A DNA stretch of 35,355 bases from Tenacibaculum sp. (GCA_020629275.1 JAHDDQ010000016.1:1-35355); one strand, 5' to 3'. Counted from the first letter of the stretch, positions 1 to 8,790 are shown. The notes: generated from the letters alone by a model not told the origin. Program-made: numbers and translations.

Positions 1-100
1 AAAAACATATCATATTCAGTAATTACTAATATCCATGGATTGAATATTTATGTTTCATTACCACAAAGATTGTAGGTTTAGTGCTAAGATTAAAGCTTTT

Positions 101-197
101 GGAGTAAACTCGGAGTAAGCTTGGAGAAGGTTAGTGATTTGTTTTTCAGGTTGTTGTTTTGTGTTTTGATTAATAAAAACAGTAATTTTTGGAGTAA
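101..197. repeat. Short GGAGTAA-type direct repeats
   Basis: GGAGTAA occurs at 101-107, 112-118 and 191-197, with a variant GGAGAAG at 123-129. The first three are spaced exactly 11 nt apart, about one helical turn, as expected for sites bound side by side by a protein. They lie downstream of the element's last gene, near the window edge. They could be arm-type recombinase or accessory-protein sites; chance in AT-rich DNA is also possible. Confidence 0.3.
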
Positions 198-202
198 TAA
201 AA

Positions 203-1096
203 TTATATTTTAGAAAGTTGATTGTATAAATATTGTGAAAACACTTTTAGCTCAAAGGTTTCACATTTATCTATTAGAGTATTTAATTTAGTTCTTTTTT
301 CTTTCTTCGATACACTGTAGTAACCATAACCTTTATGGTATTTTTCATAAGTAGTATCTTTAATTTTATCAAGTCTTTTGTTTGTAAATACTTCACAAGA
401 AATCTTTAAAATTAGAGTCAATTCATAAACCGATAATTTCTTTTCTTGTAACCTCTCGTGTTTAAACAAATAGTGAGTTAAAATAAATTTTTCATCTTCA
501 GTAAAAGGGTTATCATACTTTTGTTTACTTGATTTTACTTTTTTATTAACTTCTTCTAAAACAAAGTTTTCTTTCTTTTCATTTTCAAAAGTTTCTAAAT
601 GTTCATTACTTAAAATTAATATATTTAAATCATCCTTAATGTATTTTATATTAAAAAAGAACTTTGCTTTTTCTTGGTCTAATAGAGAATAAAAAAGCTT
701 TATGTTTTTGTGAAGAAAACTACTGTAACTTTGAAGAACTAAGAATTCAGAAAAGCATTGGATAAAATGAGAAAAATCTTTATACTGAGAGTATTTTTCA
801 TTGCTTAAAAAGTATGTGTGTACATCTCTATTTATTATGTTTTCTATTCTATTAAATTTATACTTTTTGTTCATATAGCCTAGAGATATACCAGTCAAAG
901 ATGATTCTTTTATCCCTTTATTATCATTTTTTTTAATAGTATTAATTCTTTCTTGAATTTCACTGCTATACTTGGAATATAAATCATTTGCCATTTCTGG
1001 GGAACTATAGTCCTTTTCAATTCTTTCTATAATAACTTTTTTAAAAGCTGAAAGCTCTTTGTTATATAGCTTTATAAATTCTTTTCCGTAATTCAT
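203..1096 (-). CDS. Unrecognised protein of an integrated element
   Basis: A 297-residue, very lysine- and asparagine-rich soluble protein with no signal peptide or clear membrane segment. I do not recognise a family. The sequence looks mostly helical, with charged stretches near residues 1-60 and a basic region (KVKSSKQK) near the middle. The C-terminal third (TEDEKFILTHYLFKHERLQ onward) could be a small helical DNA-binding or regulatory domain, but no helix-turn-helix is convincing. It starts 18 nt downstream of the stop of the tyrosine recombinase, on the same strand, so it is probably co-transcribed with it and belongs to the same mobile element. Element accessory roles (excision control, mobilisation) are possible but not shown. 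Confidence 0.7.
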   Translation of the reverse strand: MNYGKEFIKLYNKELSAFKKVIIERIEKDYSSPEMANDLYSKYSSEIQERINTIKKNDNKGIKESSLTGISLGYMNKKYKFNRIENIINRDVHTYFLSNEKYSQYKDFSHFIQCFSEFLVLQSYSSFLHKNIKLFYSLLDQEKAKFFFNIKYIKDDLNILILSNEHLETFENEKKENFVLEEVNKKVKSSKQKYDNPFTEDEKFILTHYLFKHERLQEKKLSVYELTLILKISCEVFTNKRLDKIKDTTYEKYHKGYGYYSVSKKEKRTKLNTLIDKCETFELKVFSQYLYNQLSKI

Positions 1097-1114
1097 AACT
1101 TTATTTTCTATTGG

Positions 1115-2359
1115 TTAAATCTTGATGTTAAAAGTTTCGTTAACTGCATCTTTAATATCTTCATTTGAAACCTGATAATATTGATTAAGTGTTTTCATAT
1201 CATTGTGTCCAGAAATTTCTGCAATAAGTTTATCGCTTTTACCGTTTCTTTTCATCATAGTAATAAACGTTCTTCTTGCTGTGTGAGAACTTACTCTTTT
1301 ATAAAAAGGCATTTCTTCTCTTATTATTTCTTTACCTCTAGTCGATGTTTTCATTACATTGTGTGTATAACCAGCCTCTTCAAAAGCATCTTTTATATAA
1401 TCATTAAACTTTTGATTCGCTATTAAGGGTAAGGTATAATCATATTTGTCTAAAATATGTAAAGCAATATTGCTTAAAGGTATTTCTCTACTTTTTTTAC
1501 CTGAACCTTTTTCCTCTTTAAGTAATAATGTTTTACCGTTTATTATGTTTTTTGAAACATATTTTAACTCTCCAAACCTCATGCCAGTTACGCATGAAAA
1601 TATAAAAACATCTTTAACACGCTCTAATTTTTTAGAAGTCATTTCTGTTTTTAACAAAACTTCTAAATCTTCTTTTCTAAGTGCTATTTGATTAGTAATC
1701 ACTTTAGGTTTCTTTTTGAATTTTATAAAATCAGCCTTGTATGTATGACCATTTTTTAAAGCCCAAAAAAGGAACGTCTTTACCAGTCCAACATTTCTTG
1801 TGAATGTATTATTAATATGACCTCTATGTACCATGCAGAAATCTGTAAACTCTGTATAAAACTTTTGATTGATGGTATTGAATGTTATTTTATATTTTTT
1901 CTTTTTTTCAAAGTCCTCAAGTAAAGCTTTTATGTTATTGTATCTTTTAACTGTTGCTTTAGACCATTCTTGATTTTTTTGTTTAAATAACATAAATTCA
2001 TCATAGGCTTCATAGAATTTGTTTTTTCCAATAGCTACCCTCTTGAATTCTTTATCAAACTCTTGTCTGATTTTTTCTACGGTTAATTCTTGATTTGTGT
2101 TCTTGTAAGTTTCAGTAACAAGTATAAACAAACTCGAATATCTATCTAATTGTCTTTTTATAGTCCTGTGAGTATCTGCTTTTGATGTTCTACCTGTTAA
2201 ATTATTTGGATGTCTATTTTTAAAATCCCATTCTTTGGGATGAATTGATTCTCCTGTAGAATACACAAATCTTTTTCCCTCGTTTTTAAAATAGGCTTTT
2301 AAGTATATTAAAGTTAGTCCGTCTTTGTTTTTTTCTTTAAGGTTAAACGTACATCTCAT
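1115..2359 (-). CDS. Tyrosine recombinase (site-specific integrase)
   Basis: A 414-residue phage/transposon-type integrase that cuts and rejoins DNA at attachment sites. Residues 1-100 form the Bacteroidota-style N-terminal arm-binding domain (YSTGESIHPKEWD). Residues 110-215 form the SAM-like core-binding domain, and 225-405 the catalytic domain. The catalytic set is complete: R261 (TGMRFGEL), the beta-hairpin lysine near 288-289, H359 and R362 (SSHTARRTF), H385 (ISGHND) and the nucleophile Y394 (or Y395). The length is usual for the family, so it should be active. It lies about 140 nt inside a tRNA/tmRNA 3'-end fragment at 2499-2520, the expected position for the integrase of an island inserted into an RNA gene. 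The downstream ORF 18 nt away is probably in the same transcript. Confidence 0.95.
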   Translation of the reverse strand: MRCTFNLKEKNKDGLTLIYLKAYFKNEGKRFVYSTGESIHPKEWDFKNRHPNNLTGRTSKADTHRTIKRQLDRYSSLFILVTETYKNTNQELTVEKIRQEFDKEFKRVAIGKNKFYEAYDEFMLFKQKNQEWSKATVKRYNNIKALLEDFEKKKKYKITFNTINQKFYTEFTDFCMVHRGHINNTFTRNVGLVKTFLFWALKNGHTYKADFIKFKKKPKVITNQIALRKEDLEVLLKTEMTSKKLERVKDVFIFSCVTGMRFGELKYVSKNIINGKTLLLKEEKGSGKKSREIPLSNIALHILDKYDYTLPLIANQKFNDYIKDAFEEAGYTHNVMKTSTRGKEIIREEMPFYKRVSSHTARRTFITMMKRNGKSDKLIAEISGHNDMKTLNQYYQVSNEDIKDAVNETFNIKI

Positions 2360-2366
2360 AGCTAAT

Positions 2367-2386
2367 AGGTGTCAATTTAGGTGTCA
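2367..2386. repeat. Paired AGGTGTCA direct repeat upstream of integrase
   Basis: AGGTGTCA is present at 2367-2374 and again at 2379-2386, 12 nt apart, starting 8 nt before the integrase start codon. Its position between the recombinase gene and the att core suits a recombinase arm site or an autoregulatory operator. In-frame stop codons here rule out an extended integrase N-terminus. Confidence 0.4.
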
Positions 2387-2498
2387 GTAAAGGTAGTATT
2401 TAATATATAATTTACTATAAAATAGAATATAAAAAAATCACAAAGCACTACTATAGGTTAGTAGAGTAGGGGTTAAGGGATATTAAGATAAAAAAGGG

Positions 2499-2520
2499 TC
2501 AATACTCGGCGTCTCCACAA
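2499..2520 (+). other. Probable att site: 3' end of a tRNA-Ala or tmRNA
   Basis: The string TCAATACTCGGCGTCTCCAC reads as the end of a T-loop, a T-stem 3' strand (CTCGG), a 7-nt acceptor strand (CGTCTCC) and discriminator A. The acceptor strand would pair with 5' GGGGACG through a G3-U70 wobble, which is typical of both tRNA-Ala and tmRNA. The upstream half is missing: the expected CCGAG T-stem strand is replaced by AAAAG, so this is not a whole RNA gene. A working terminator follows directly. This is the usual footprint of an island that inserted into the 3' end of an RNA gene, with the rebuilt gene lying beyond the left edge of the window. Confidence 0.6.
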
Positions 2521-2522
2521 AT

Positions 2523-2558
2523 AAAAACCTTACGAATCAAAATCGTAAGGTTTTTTTT
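2523..2558 (+). terminator. Intrinsic terminator after the RNA-gene fragment
   Basis: A perfect 13-bp stem (AAAAACCTTACGA with TCGTAAGGTTTTT) and a 7-nt loop are followed by a T-run. It probably ended the original tRNA/tmRNA transcript before the element inserted. No gene is seen between 2559 and the DoxX-like gene at 2693. Confidence 0.85.
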
Positions 2559-2692
2559 ATTTACTGAGCTATTTTACTAGAATATTAATCTTATATTTTA
2601 CTATACTTTATCTATAAGAGAAACTAAAAATAGTTTAATTTTTAATATTCTTACGAGTATTTATAAGCAGCTTTATTTGAAATGAAAATATG

Positions 2693-3055
2693 TTATAATG
2701 CTATTTTTTTAGATGTATAATAAGAAATCATAAGTATACAGAATAAAAATATCAGTAAAACACTAATAGTTATACTATCTTTATGCGCTATGTGAGCTAC
2801 AAAGGCAGTAATTAAAAATAAAGCAACCCCAATATAACTCCATTCTTTTAAAATACTTGAAACTTTAGGTAGTATGAGGAAAAAGAAAGCTACCAGTTTA
2901 AGTATAGCTAGTTGTATTCTAAAAAAGTCTGGAAACCCCAGGGCTTTAATCCCTTTTATCGTTACTTTACTAAAAATATATGAGTAGGAACTTAGTATTA
3001 AAAATAATGCAATGATAACTGTAGAAACCCAATATAAAATGTTTTTATTAAGCAT
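2693..3055 (-). CDS. DoxX-like small membrane protein
   Basis: A 120-residue protein with four hydrophobic segments (about residues 5-30, 47-66, 72-90 and 95-112). The pattern GFPDFFRIQLAILKLVAFFFLILP, then KEWSYIGVALFLITA and AHIAHKD, is characteristic of DoxX-like family proteins (PF13564 type) of Bacteroidota. The molecular role of this family is poorly defined; members are often linked with redox or stress genes. It lies downstream, on the same strand, of a TetR regulator and a short-chain dehydrogenase, with a 388-nt gap. Co-regulation is plausible, but the gap argues against a simple operon. Confidence 0.8.
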   Translation of the reverse strand: MLNKNILYWVSTVIIALFLILSSYSYIFSKVTIKGIKALGFPDFFRIQLAILKLVAFFFLILPKVSSILKEWSYIGVALFLITAFVAHIAHKDSITISVLLIFLFCILMISYYTSKKIAL

Positions 3056-3443
3056 AATTAAATGATTGTTTTATTCCTGTAGAAATGAAATTTTATAGTC
3101 GATATATATATTACGAGTATTAACAAAAAGAATATTATTAACGTTTTAAATAATCCATTTGAGAACCTTGATGCTTGCTTTTAGTACTTCTAACTTTCCA
3201 TATAAAATCAATATTAAGTTCGTAAAGATTCATGTAAATACTAATAACACTCAGGTTTTTAGCAAAATGATAGCAGTATTTACTCTTCTATACATTGATT
3301 AAACTACTGATATTTTGTGAAATAGAAGTCAAATAGATAAGCTAATAACTTTTTAAAAAATCTTTCCATACTATCTTAAGATCAAAAATGAAAAGCAATA
3401 AAACGCTAATGCTAAAACTCTATTTTATATGTTAATTTTTAAT
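3056..3443. other. Intergenic stretch without a confident gene
   Basis: This is 388 nt of AT-rich DNA between the DoxX-like gene and the dehydrogenase. The only open frame of note is 31 codons on the minus strand (3138-3233, beginning MNLYELNID and ending DYLKR). It could be the tail of a decayed gene, since other frames just upstream are broken by stops. No tRNA, clear hairpin terminator or repeat was found. Confidence 0.4.
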
Positions 3444-4307
3444 TTACTCTAAAAAATAAGAAGTTACATGATTTAAAAGTTTTGTACCGTCAGGATCTGT
3501 TTGAGTTTTTAAATTACCTAAATTCTCAGCCCAAGTTGAAGTACGGATTCGTAAGGGAGGATTCTCATTAGATGCTACTTCAACAATTACTTCTGCTACT
3601 TGTTTTCCTGTTTGATAAAGCGGAACTTTTTCATTTGTAGACCTATCCTGTGCACCTTGAAGGTATTTATGAAAGATAGGAGCATACTCGCCACTTACTA
3701 GTTCTCCTTCTTCATTTTGTGTTTTTTGCACAGCACTATTCATAAATTCAGTAGCAATTCCACCAGGTTCAATTAAAGAAAATTTAATATTGAAAGGCTT
3801 GGAAATATAACTAGCTAACGACTCAGTAAATCCTTCTACAGCGAATTTTGCACCACAATATAGTTCATTAAAAGGTTGACCAACGAGTCCTCCAATAGAA
3901 GTCACGTTTATAATATGTCCACTTCTGATTGCGCGCATGTATGGAAGTACAGCTTTTGTAGTTCTTACTACTCCTGTATAATTAACATCAGTCACCCAAT
4001 CTATTTCCTTCTGACTAGTTTGTTCAAGTGTTTTTGCAAATCCAGCACCAGCATTATTCAATAAAATATCTATTTTACCGTCTTTCTCTATAATTGTTGT
4101 TACGGCTTTTGAAATAGATTCATTATCAGTTATATCTAGCTGTAGTATTTCGATAGTTAACTTTTCTTCCTTTGCAGCCGTTATAAGAGGATCAGATTTT
4201 TTTAGGTTACGCATGGTTGCATATACTTTGAAGCCTTTTTTTGCGAATAGTAAGGCACTTTCAAAACCTACCCCAGTGGAGGTTCCTGTAATTAAAACAT
4301 TTCTCAT
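3444..4307 (-). CDS. Short-chain dehydrogenase/reductase
   Basis: A 287-residue NAD(P)-dependent oxidoreductase with a Rossmann fold, cytosolic. The classical SDR markers are all present: the nucleotide-binding TGTSTGVG at residues 7-14, NNAG at 84-87, N109 (DVNY), catalytic S137 (NVTSIGG), and Y150/K154 (YCGAK). After the active site comes the substrate-side ...LIEPGGIATEF segment. The length is at the upper end for classical SDRs, with a C-terminal extension after residue 200. The substrate cannot be read from sequence. The TetR gene lies 55 nt upstream on the same strand, so the dehydrogenase is probably transcribed with, and controlled by, that regulator. Confidence 0.93.
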   Translation of the reverse strand: MRNVLITGTSTGVGFESALLFAKKGFKVYATMRNLKKSDPLITAAKEEKLTIEILQLDITDNESISKAVTTIIEKDGKIDILLNNAGAGFAKTLEQTSQKEIDWVTDVNYTGVVRTTKAVLPYMRAIRSGHIINVTSIGGLVGQPFNELYCGAKFAVEGFTESLASYISKPFNIKFSLIEPGGIATEFMNSAVQKTQNEEGELVSGEYAPIFHKYLQGAQDRSTNEKVPLYQTGKQVAEVIVEVASNENPPLRIRTSTWAENLGNLKTQTDPDGTKLLNHVTSYFLE

Positions 4308-4362
4308 ATTTTTAGATTTTAATATTGGATAGAATATTCATTCCAAAAATACAATATTTTTT

Positions 4363-4914
4363 TTATTTTTTTATTGCATCCCAAACAAGTTGTAATTGAC
4401 TATTTATCGACTCTGAAGTATGGTTTTGAAACCTATTAGGTCCACTTAAATAAGATAATACCGTTCCTCCAATAAATTGAAGTAATACATTAGTCTCTAT
4501 ATTCTTTATAATGGCATCTTGTTTACCTCTTTCCAATAGTACAAATACATTTTTAACAGCTTTCTCACCAACCTTTCTACTTTCCTCTGTAATTATTGGT
4601 GATGCATTTAAATGTTGCATAAATTTAAAATATAAGGGATTGTCAATAAAGAAATTTATACCTGTGGTATAATAATTAAAAAATTGTTTTTCAATAGAGT
4701 CTTGGGTATTAAAGGGTAAAAATAGTTTTTCTTCTTCCTGTTTAATCTCTGTATAAATGAAGTTAATAAGTATTTCTTTTGTAGGAAAGTAATTATAAAT
4801 AGTTCCCATACCTGTTTGCGCCTCTTTAGCAATTGCAGACATTGGTGTGGCATGAATACCGTTTTTAGTTAATAATTTTAATGCCGCAGCTACTATTGCT
4901 TCCTTCTTATTCAT
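4363..4914 (-). CDS. TetR/AcrR family transcriptional regulator
   Basis: A 183-residue repressor-type protein. The N-terminal 50 residues are the TetR helix-turn-helix (KEAIVAAALKLLTKNG, then MSAIAKEAQTGMGTIYNYFPTKEIL), with the recognition-helix hallmark GTIYNYFPTKE. Residues 60-183 form the variable helical ligand and dimer domain. The dehydrogenase follows 55 nt downstream on the same strand, which suggests autoregulation of a small detoxification-type operon. No palindrome was identified firmly enough to be called the operator. The inducer is unknown. Confidence 0.92.
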   Translation of the reverse strand: MNKKEAIVAAALKLLTKNGIHATPMSAIAKEAQTGMGTIYNYFPTKEILINFIYTEIKQEEEKLFLPFNTQDSIEKQFFNYYTTGINFFIDNPLYFKFMQHLNASPIITEESRKVGEKAVKNVFVLLERGKQDAIIKNIETNVLLQFIGGTVLSYLSGPNRFQNHTSESINSQLQLVWDAIKK

Positions 4915-4996
4915 AGCGCAAAAATACTAAAATCTAAGAAAATGTAATTGTATTCAGATATGTTAGATAAGGAGTATAAAACCGTGTAGAAAGAAA

Positions 4997-5023
4997 CCGC
5001 CTATCCTTAGAAAGAATAGGCGG
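4997..5023 (-). terminator. Hairpin terminator after the phosphatase gene
   Basis: An inverted repeat of 8 bp (CCGCCTAT with ATAGGCGG), extended by a wobble pair and CTT/AAG, has a 3-nt loop. On the minus strand it is followed by GTTTCTTTCT. It lies 43 nt past the stop of the phosphatase gene and is GC-rich for this genome, so it is a good intrinsic terminator. Confidence 0.8.
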
Positions 5024-5066
5024 CTATAACATCAAAAAAAATATTGATTCTTTTAATGCATTATAA

Positions 5067-7340
5067 TTATTTTCGGATGAGTTTTTTGGTTTCTAAAACT
5101 AAATTACCTTGTTTTATTTGCATCATATATACTCCAGATGCTTTTAGATTTGGAGTTATAATTTTACTACGATTATCTTTTGCCATAAATAATTCGTTAT
5201 AAACTTCTTTACCGTTAATATCAAGTAACTGAATAGTTATAGGCGCACGCAAATAAGGTTTCTTTACGATAATATTAATATTATTTGTAAAAGGGTTTGG
5301 GTAAACCTCGAACTCATTTTCTGTAAATAGTGGAGGAAATGACACTGAGCCTTCAGAATTATTTCTTCGTGCACTTGTTCCACAAGCGCCCAGGTTATTC
5401 CATCCATCAGAAGTTCGTTGAAATAAATAGCCTTGATAAATTACTCTGTTTCCTGAAACATAATTAACACCACTTTGCCAAGCAGATTCGCCATCACAAA
5501 TGTCAGAGTTAGTTGTTCCAGTCGTAAAAGAAACAATCAATCTAGGGGCTTTACTAGCACCACCTTCATAAGAATCAGCTACTCTTTTTGCAGATGTACT
5601 AGTTAAACTATTACCTTTTCCTCTGATAATAAAACTAGCACTGTTACCAGAAGTCCAACCACTTTTTTTCACAAGGCTCTGAATCATATTTTTTAAGTTA
5701 GGAGATCGTTGTGCGCTACCACTTTGTCCGCTAGACCAACTATTTGGTTCCCATGTTACTTTTGAAGAGAATGTAGGTCTTCCAGAAGCATTGTTTGCCG
5801 AAGAAAAAACAGGTGAATTAGCACTATTATGCAAACTAATTTCTAATTCTGTACTAGCACTATTGCTTTCATCAGCATTAAACTGTAAGTAAGCATTGGT
5901 AATTGTAGCATTTTTAGGTAGGTTGATTCCTGTAAAACGTAATCCAATTTTTTGATATCCGTTATTTTCATGGCTGTCGTATACCAATTCTAAATCGCTA
6001 CTGTTAGTATATATTGTCCCATTTTCTCTTTCCTCAATATCATCATTACCATTAGTAATAGCAACATCTATAGTGCCATTTTCCTGCCCAGATCCACCAT
6101 CAGAGGTACTTTTATTAATAGTAACTACACTTCCGTTTGAAGGATTCCATATGTCTAGATTTGCAGGAGTTCTAAATACATTAGAGTTAGAAACTTCACC
6201 TACACTTGAAGCGTTATCTACTTGAATTGTTCTAGTCTCAATTTTACTTTCATCTACGAAAATCCATTTGAACTGATTAAAACTTCCAGAATTACGTGTC
6301 CAATTTTTATTATCGCTATTTGAACGTAGAGGAGCACCCCAACATCCTTCACCTACATATACAGTTCCGTTTGTGTTATCTCGGATAAATCCTTCGTCAC
6401 TTCCAGATCTAGTTGAAGGTCTAACAGGCCATGTAGTTTTAACAGTATGTGCATCGCATTCAACAACCATTTGTACTTTGTTGTCGTAAAATACACGTGC
6501 CCAATTATTGTATTGACTGTTTCCTTCAGATTTATAACGTACATGTGGACGCATTGGTTTATGATATTGTGCTATTTTCCATGTAGTACTAGAGTTTGTA
6601 CTTAAATCATTACGTAACCATGTAGTTTGGTTTCCAGAGATTGAAATTTCAGTATTTAATGTGTACGTTCTAATTAAATTATTTCCAAAAGTAATTGCAT
6701 AGTAAATGCTAGACGAAGGAGTATCAAAGAGATTATAGATACTGTTGTTACTATCTTCATGATTTCCTCTAGCAGCTATGATAGGAAACATTCTACCGTC
6801 TCTAGCAATGGTTAATTGCCAATCGTTAAACCAAGTTTGCCATTGACTGTTTGTATCATTATCGGTCATATCGCCACCGAATAAAACAGCATGAGGTTTT
6901 AATTTAGAAACTAATAAATTAGCATTTCTTCGTGGAGTTCTATTATTTCTTGAATCTCCGCCAGCAATAAATGAAAGCCTACTCTTGTCGGCAGGAGCAG
7001 TTTTAAACCAAAAACGTCTACTTGTTCCCTGACTATCTCGAACGACAAAATAATAAGCAGTATTTGGCTGTAACCCAGTTAAACGTGTGAAATTATTGTT
7101 CATTCCTTTATAATAAACAGATCTGCTTGGTGCTTTAGAATTTGGATAACTTGTATAGTTTGTACCATAATCTGTAGTGCCGTAGTAAACTTTAGCATTA
7201 TTACCAGAAGTTTGATTCCATCCAATAACTATTGACGTAGCTGGATTTCCTCTTAATGTTAATCGATATTTATCATTTGAAGCTTGAAGTTGAAGCCCAT
7301 AAAGGACTACAATAAGTAGTAATAGATGAAATTTTTTCAT
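5067..7340 (-). CDS. Secreted purple-acid-phosphatase-like protein with T9SS tag
   Basis: A 757-residue exported metallophosphoesterase. Order of parts: signal peptide (1-21); fibronectin-like purple acid phosphatase N-domain (about 24-115); phosphoesterase core (about 120-375) with D129 (GGDS), D157/D160 (GGDMTDND), N193/H194 (RGNHED), H260 (AQYHKP) and H298 (CDAH). Then comes a beta-sandwich domain resembling DNRLRE/CBM96-type modules (about 420-610), a short aromatic module like chitin-binding CBM5/12 (AWQSGVNYVSGNRVIYQGYLF), and a type A T9SS sorting domain (YPNPF to the C-terminal LIRK). The usual GHxH is altered (CDAH), so catalytic detail may differ. The likely role is release of phosphate from polymers at or outside the cell surface, anchored by carbohydrate binding. 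It forms a single-gene unit with its own terminator. Confidence 0.9.
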   Translation of the reverse strand: MKKFHLLLLIVVLYGLQLQASNDKYRLTLRGNPATSIVIGWNQTSGNNAKVYYGTTDYGTNYTSYPNSKAPSRSVYYKGMNNNFTRLTGLQPNTAYYFVVRDSQGTSRRFWFKTAPADKSRLSFIAGGDSRNNRTPRRNANLLVSKLKPHAVLFGGDMTDNDTNSQWQTWFNDWQLTIARDGRMFPIIAARGNHEDSNNSIYNLFDTPSSSIYYAITFGNNLIRTYTLNTEISISGNQTTWLRNDLSTNSSTTWKIAQYHKPMRPHVRYKSEGNSQYNNWARVFYDNKVQMVVECDAHTVKTTWPVRPSTRSGSDEGFIRDNTNGTVYVGEGCWGAPLRSNSDNKNWTRNSGSFNQFKWIFVDESKIETRTIQVDNASSVGEVSNSNVFRTPANLDIWNPSNGSVVTINKSTSDGGSGQENGTIDVAITNGNDDIEERENGTIYTNSSDLELVYDSHENNGYQKIGLRFTGINLPKNATITNAYLQFNADESNSASTELEISLHNSANSPVFSSANNASGRPTFSSKVTWEPNSWSSGQSGSAQRSPNLKNMIQSLVKKSGWTSGNSASFIIRGKGNSLTSTSAKRVADSYEGGASKAPRLIVSFTTGTTNSDICDGESAWQSGVNYVSGNRVIYQGYLFQRTSDGWNNLGACGTSARRNNSEGSVSFPPLFTENEFEVYPNPFTNNINIIVKKPYLRAPITIQLLDINGKEVYNELFMAKDNRSKIITPNLKASGVYMMQIKQGNLVLETKKLIRK

Positions 7341-7515
7341 GATGGGGGGACTTTTTTAGATTATTGATTGTGGCGCCGAAAATAATAAGTTCTAAAGATA
7401 GATTAGAACGAATTTTGAAATATTAATCATTAATTAAATAATTTAACTATTAATTTAAAGAAAGATAACAATAAAGCACATATCAGTTAACATACAATAT
7501 ACTTATTTTGCGCTC

Positions 7516-8370
7516 ATGAAAAAATTCAGTCCCCTCAAAATCGCAGTTTTTTTTATATTCATAGGTCGTGCATGGCAACATTTATTCTGGGATGCACCTT
7601 ATCGAACTTTTTTTTGGGATGAGTCTTTATTAAAACCAATTGTTGAAAATTGGTTTTCTATTTCATGGACAGCTTATGTAACAAGTCCAACTACAGACGA
7701 ATTCATTCAAAGTACTATAAAATTTAAAGGAATTTTGTACACAATTGCTGCGGTTTGTAGTTTATTAATTGTAAAGAAGAATAAACGCTTTTTGAAATTA
7801 CCTATATACATTGGTGGCTTTAGTTTGGTTGTGTTATCAATATTACTAACAAAGGAAAAATTTTATCATCTAGCTCAGTTTTTTGAACATAGTATTCAGT
7901 TTGGTTTACCGTTTGTTTTGTTGTATTGTTTAAGCGAAAAATATAAGAAGGAAACAGCAGTTCTTATGTTGAAAATCTTAATTGCCATTACTTTTTTTTC
8001 TCACGGATTGTATGCTTTTGGAGCTTATCCTGTACCAGGTAAATTTATAGACATGGTTATACAAATTATAGGATGTTCTGAATCTCATGCGATTACTTTT
8101 TTATATGTAGCAGGAATTTTAGATTTCATTTTAGCAGTTTTAATATTCATTCCTAAAACTGCCAAATATGCATTAATATACGCTGTAATATGGGGGCTAT
8201 TAACCGCTGTAGCGAGAATAGTTGCTAATTTTTACACTGACTTCCCTTTACAATCAATACATCAAAATTTATATCAAGTTATTTACAGGCTTCCTCACGG
8301 CTTAGTTCCATTGATAGTTTTATTAGAATTAGAAACTTCTTTCAGTAAAATCCTTTTCGTTAAAAGTTAA
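7516..8370 (+). CDS. Unrecognised polytopic membrane protein
   Basis: A 284-residue inner-membrane protein with about seven hydrophobic segments (roughly residues 7-22, 72-88, 95-110, 128-142, 150-168, 193-215, 219-238, plus a C-terminal one). I do not recognise a characterised family. Near the N-terminus it has a conserved-looking RAWQHLFWDAPYRTFFWDE stretch rich in Trp, His and Arg, and a second histidine-bearing helix (FFSHGLYAFGAYPVPG), which recalls DoxX-like or heme/quinone membrane proteins only loosely. It is divergent from the phosphatase gene across a 175-nt gap and ends 48 nt before a hairpin at 8418-8453, so it is probably monocistronic. Confidence 0.75.
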   Translation: MKKFSPLKIAVFFIFIGRAWQHLFWDAPYRTFFWDESLLKPIVENWFSISWTAYVTSPTTDEFIQSTIKFKGILYTIAAVCSLLIVKKNKRFLKLPIYIGGFSLVVLSILLTKEKFYHLAQFFEHSIQFGLPFVLLYCLSEKYKKETAVLMLKILIAITFFSHGLYAFGAYPVPGKFIDMVIQIIGCSESHAITFLYVAGILDFILAVLIFIPKTAKYALIYAVIWGLLTAVARIVANFYTDFPLQSIHQNLYQVIYRLPHGLVPLIVLLELETSFSKILFVKS

Positions 8371-8417
8371 CATGGGTTAAGTTATTTTTGTTGGAATTAA
8401 TGTACTTTTGATTAAGT

Positions 8418-8453
8418 AAACAATATGTTATTTTTAAGAATATGTTATTGTTT
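8418..8453 (+). terminator. Weak hairpin, possible terminator
   Basis: AAACAATA and TATTGTTT form an 8-bp inverted repeat around a 20-nt loop and are followed by T residues. It lies 48 nt after the membrane-protein stop. The same place also contains a direct repeat AATATGTTATT, so the pairing could be a by-product of that repeat. Confidence 0.35.
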
Positions 8454-8631
8454 TTCGGAATTTGTGTTAAAATCTAATGTTTTGTTCATGTTATCGTCAC
8501 ATAATGACCATTCGTCTACAATCTAACATTTTTCTCTTTTAATACTTTTAACTTAGTTGTGATTAAAATTAAATTTAGTGTCCCCCAACGTTACTAAATA
8601 TACAGTAATTAAAATCCCTAAATTTCATATT

Positions 8632-8790
8632 ATGATGATAAGTACACTATTGATAAAAAAATTGAATTTTAAAAGTGTAAATAATACAAGAATTCTTCAT
8701 TTGATTCAAGCGAATTATACATTAAAGTATGAGGCGTTTTTAAGCGAAGATGAATTATTACAGTTGGACAAATTACAAATTGAAAATTAA
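8632..8790 (+). CDS. Possible 52-residue small protein
   Basis: An open frame of 52 codons from the ATG at 8632. The frame can be extended to a GTG at 8578, but that adds a segment with no better support, and ATG is preferred. The product is half hydrophobic/basic (MMISTLLIKKLNF) and half acidic (SEDELLQLDKLQIEN). I do not recognise it. It lies alone, 260 nt past the membrane-protein gene and convergent with the lipoprotein gene. It could be real or chance. Confidence 0.35.
   Translation: MMISTLLIKKLNFKSVNNTRILHLIQANYTLKYEAFLSEDELLQLDKLQIEN

Noticed and set aside
2499..2520. A complete tRNA or tmRNA gene
   Set aside because: Only the T-loop end, T-stem 3' strand and acceptor 3' strand are present; the bases upstream do not pair and no cloverleaf can be built.
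8578..8631. GTG start extending the small ORF at 8632
   Set aside because: It adds 18 residues with no ribosome site or recognisable motif, and an ATG is available at 8632.
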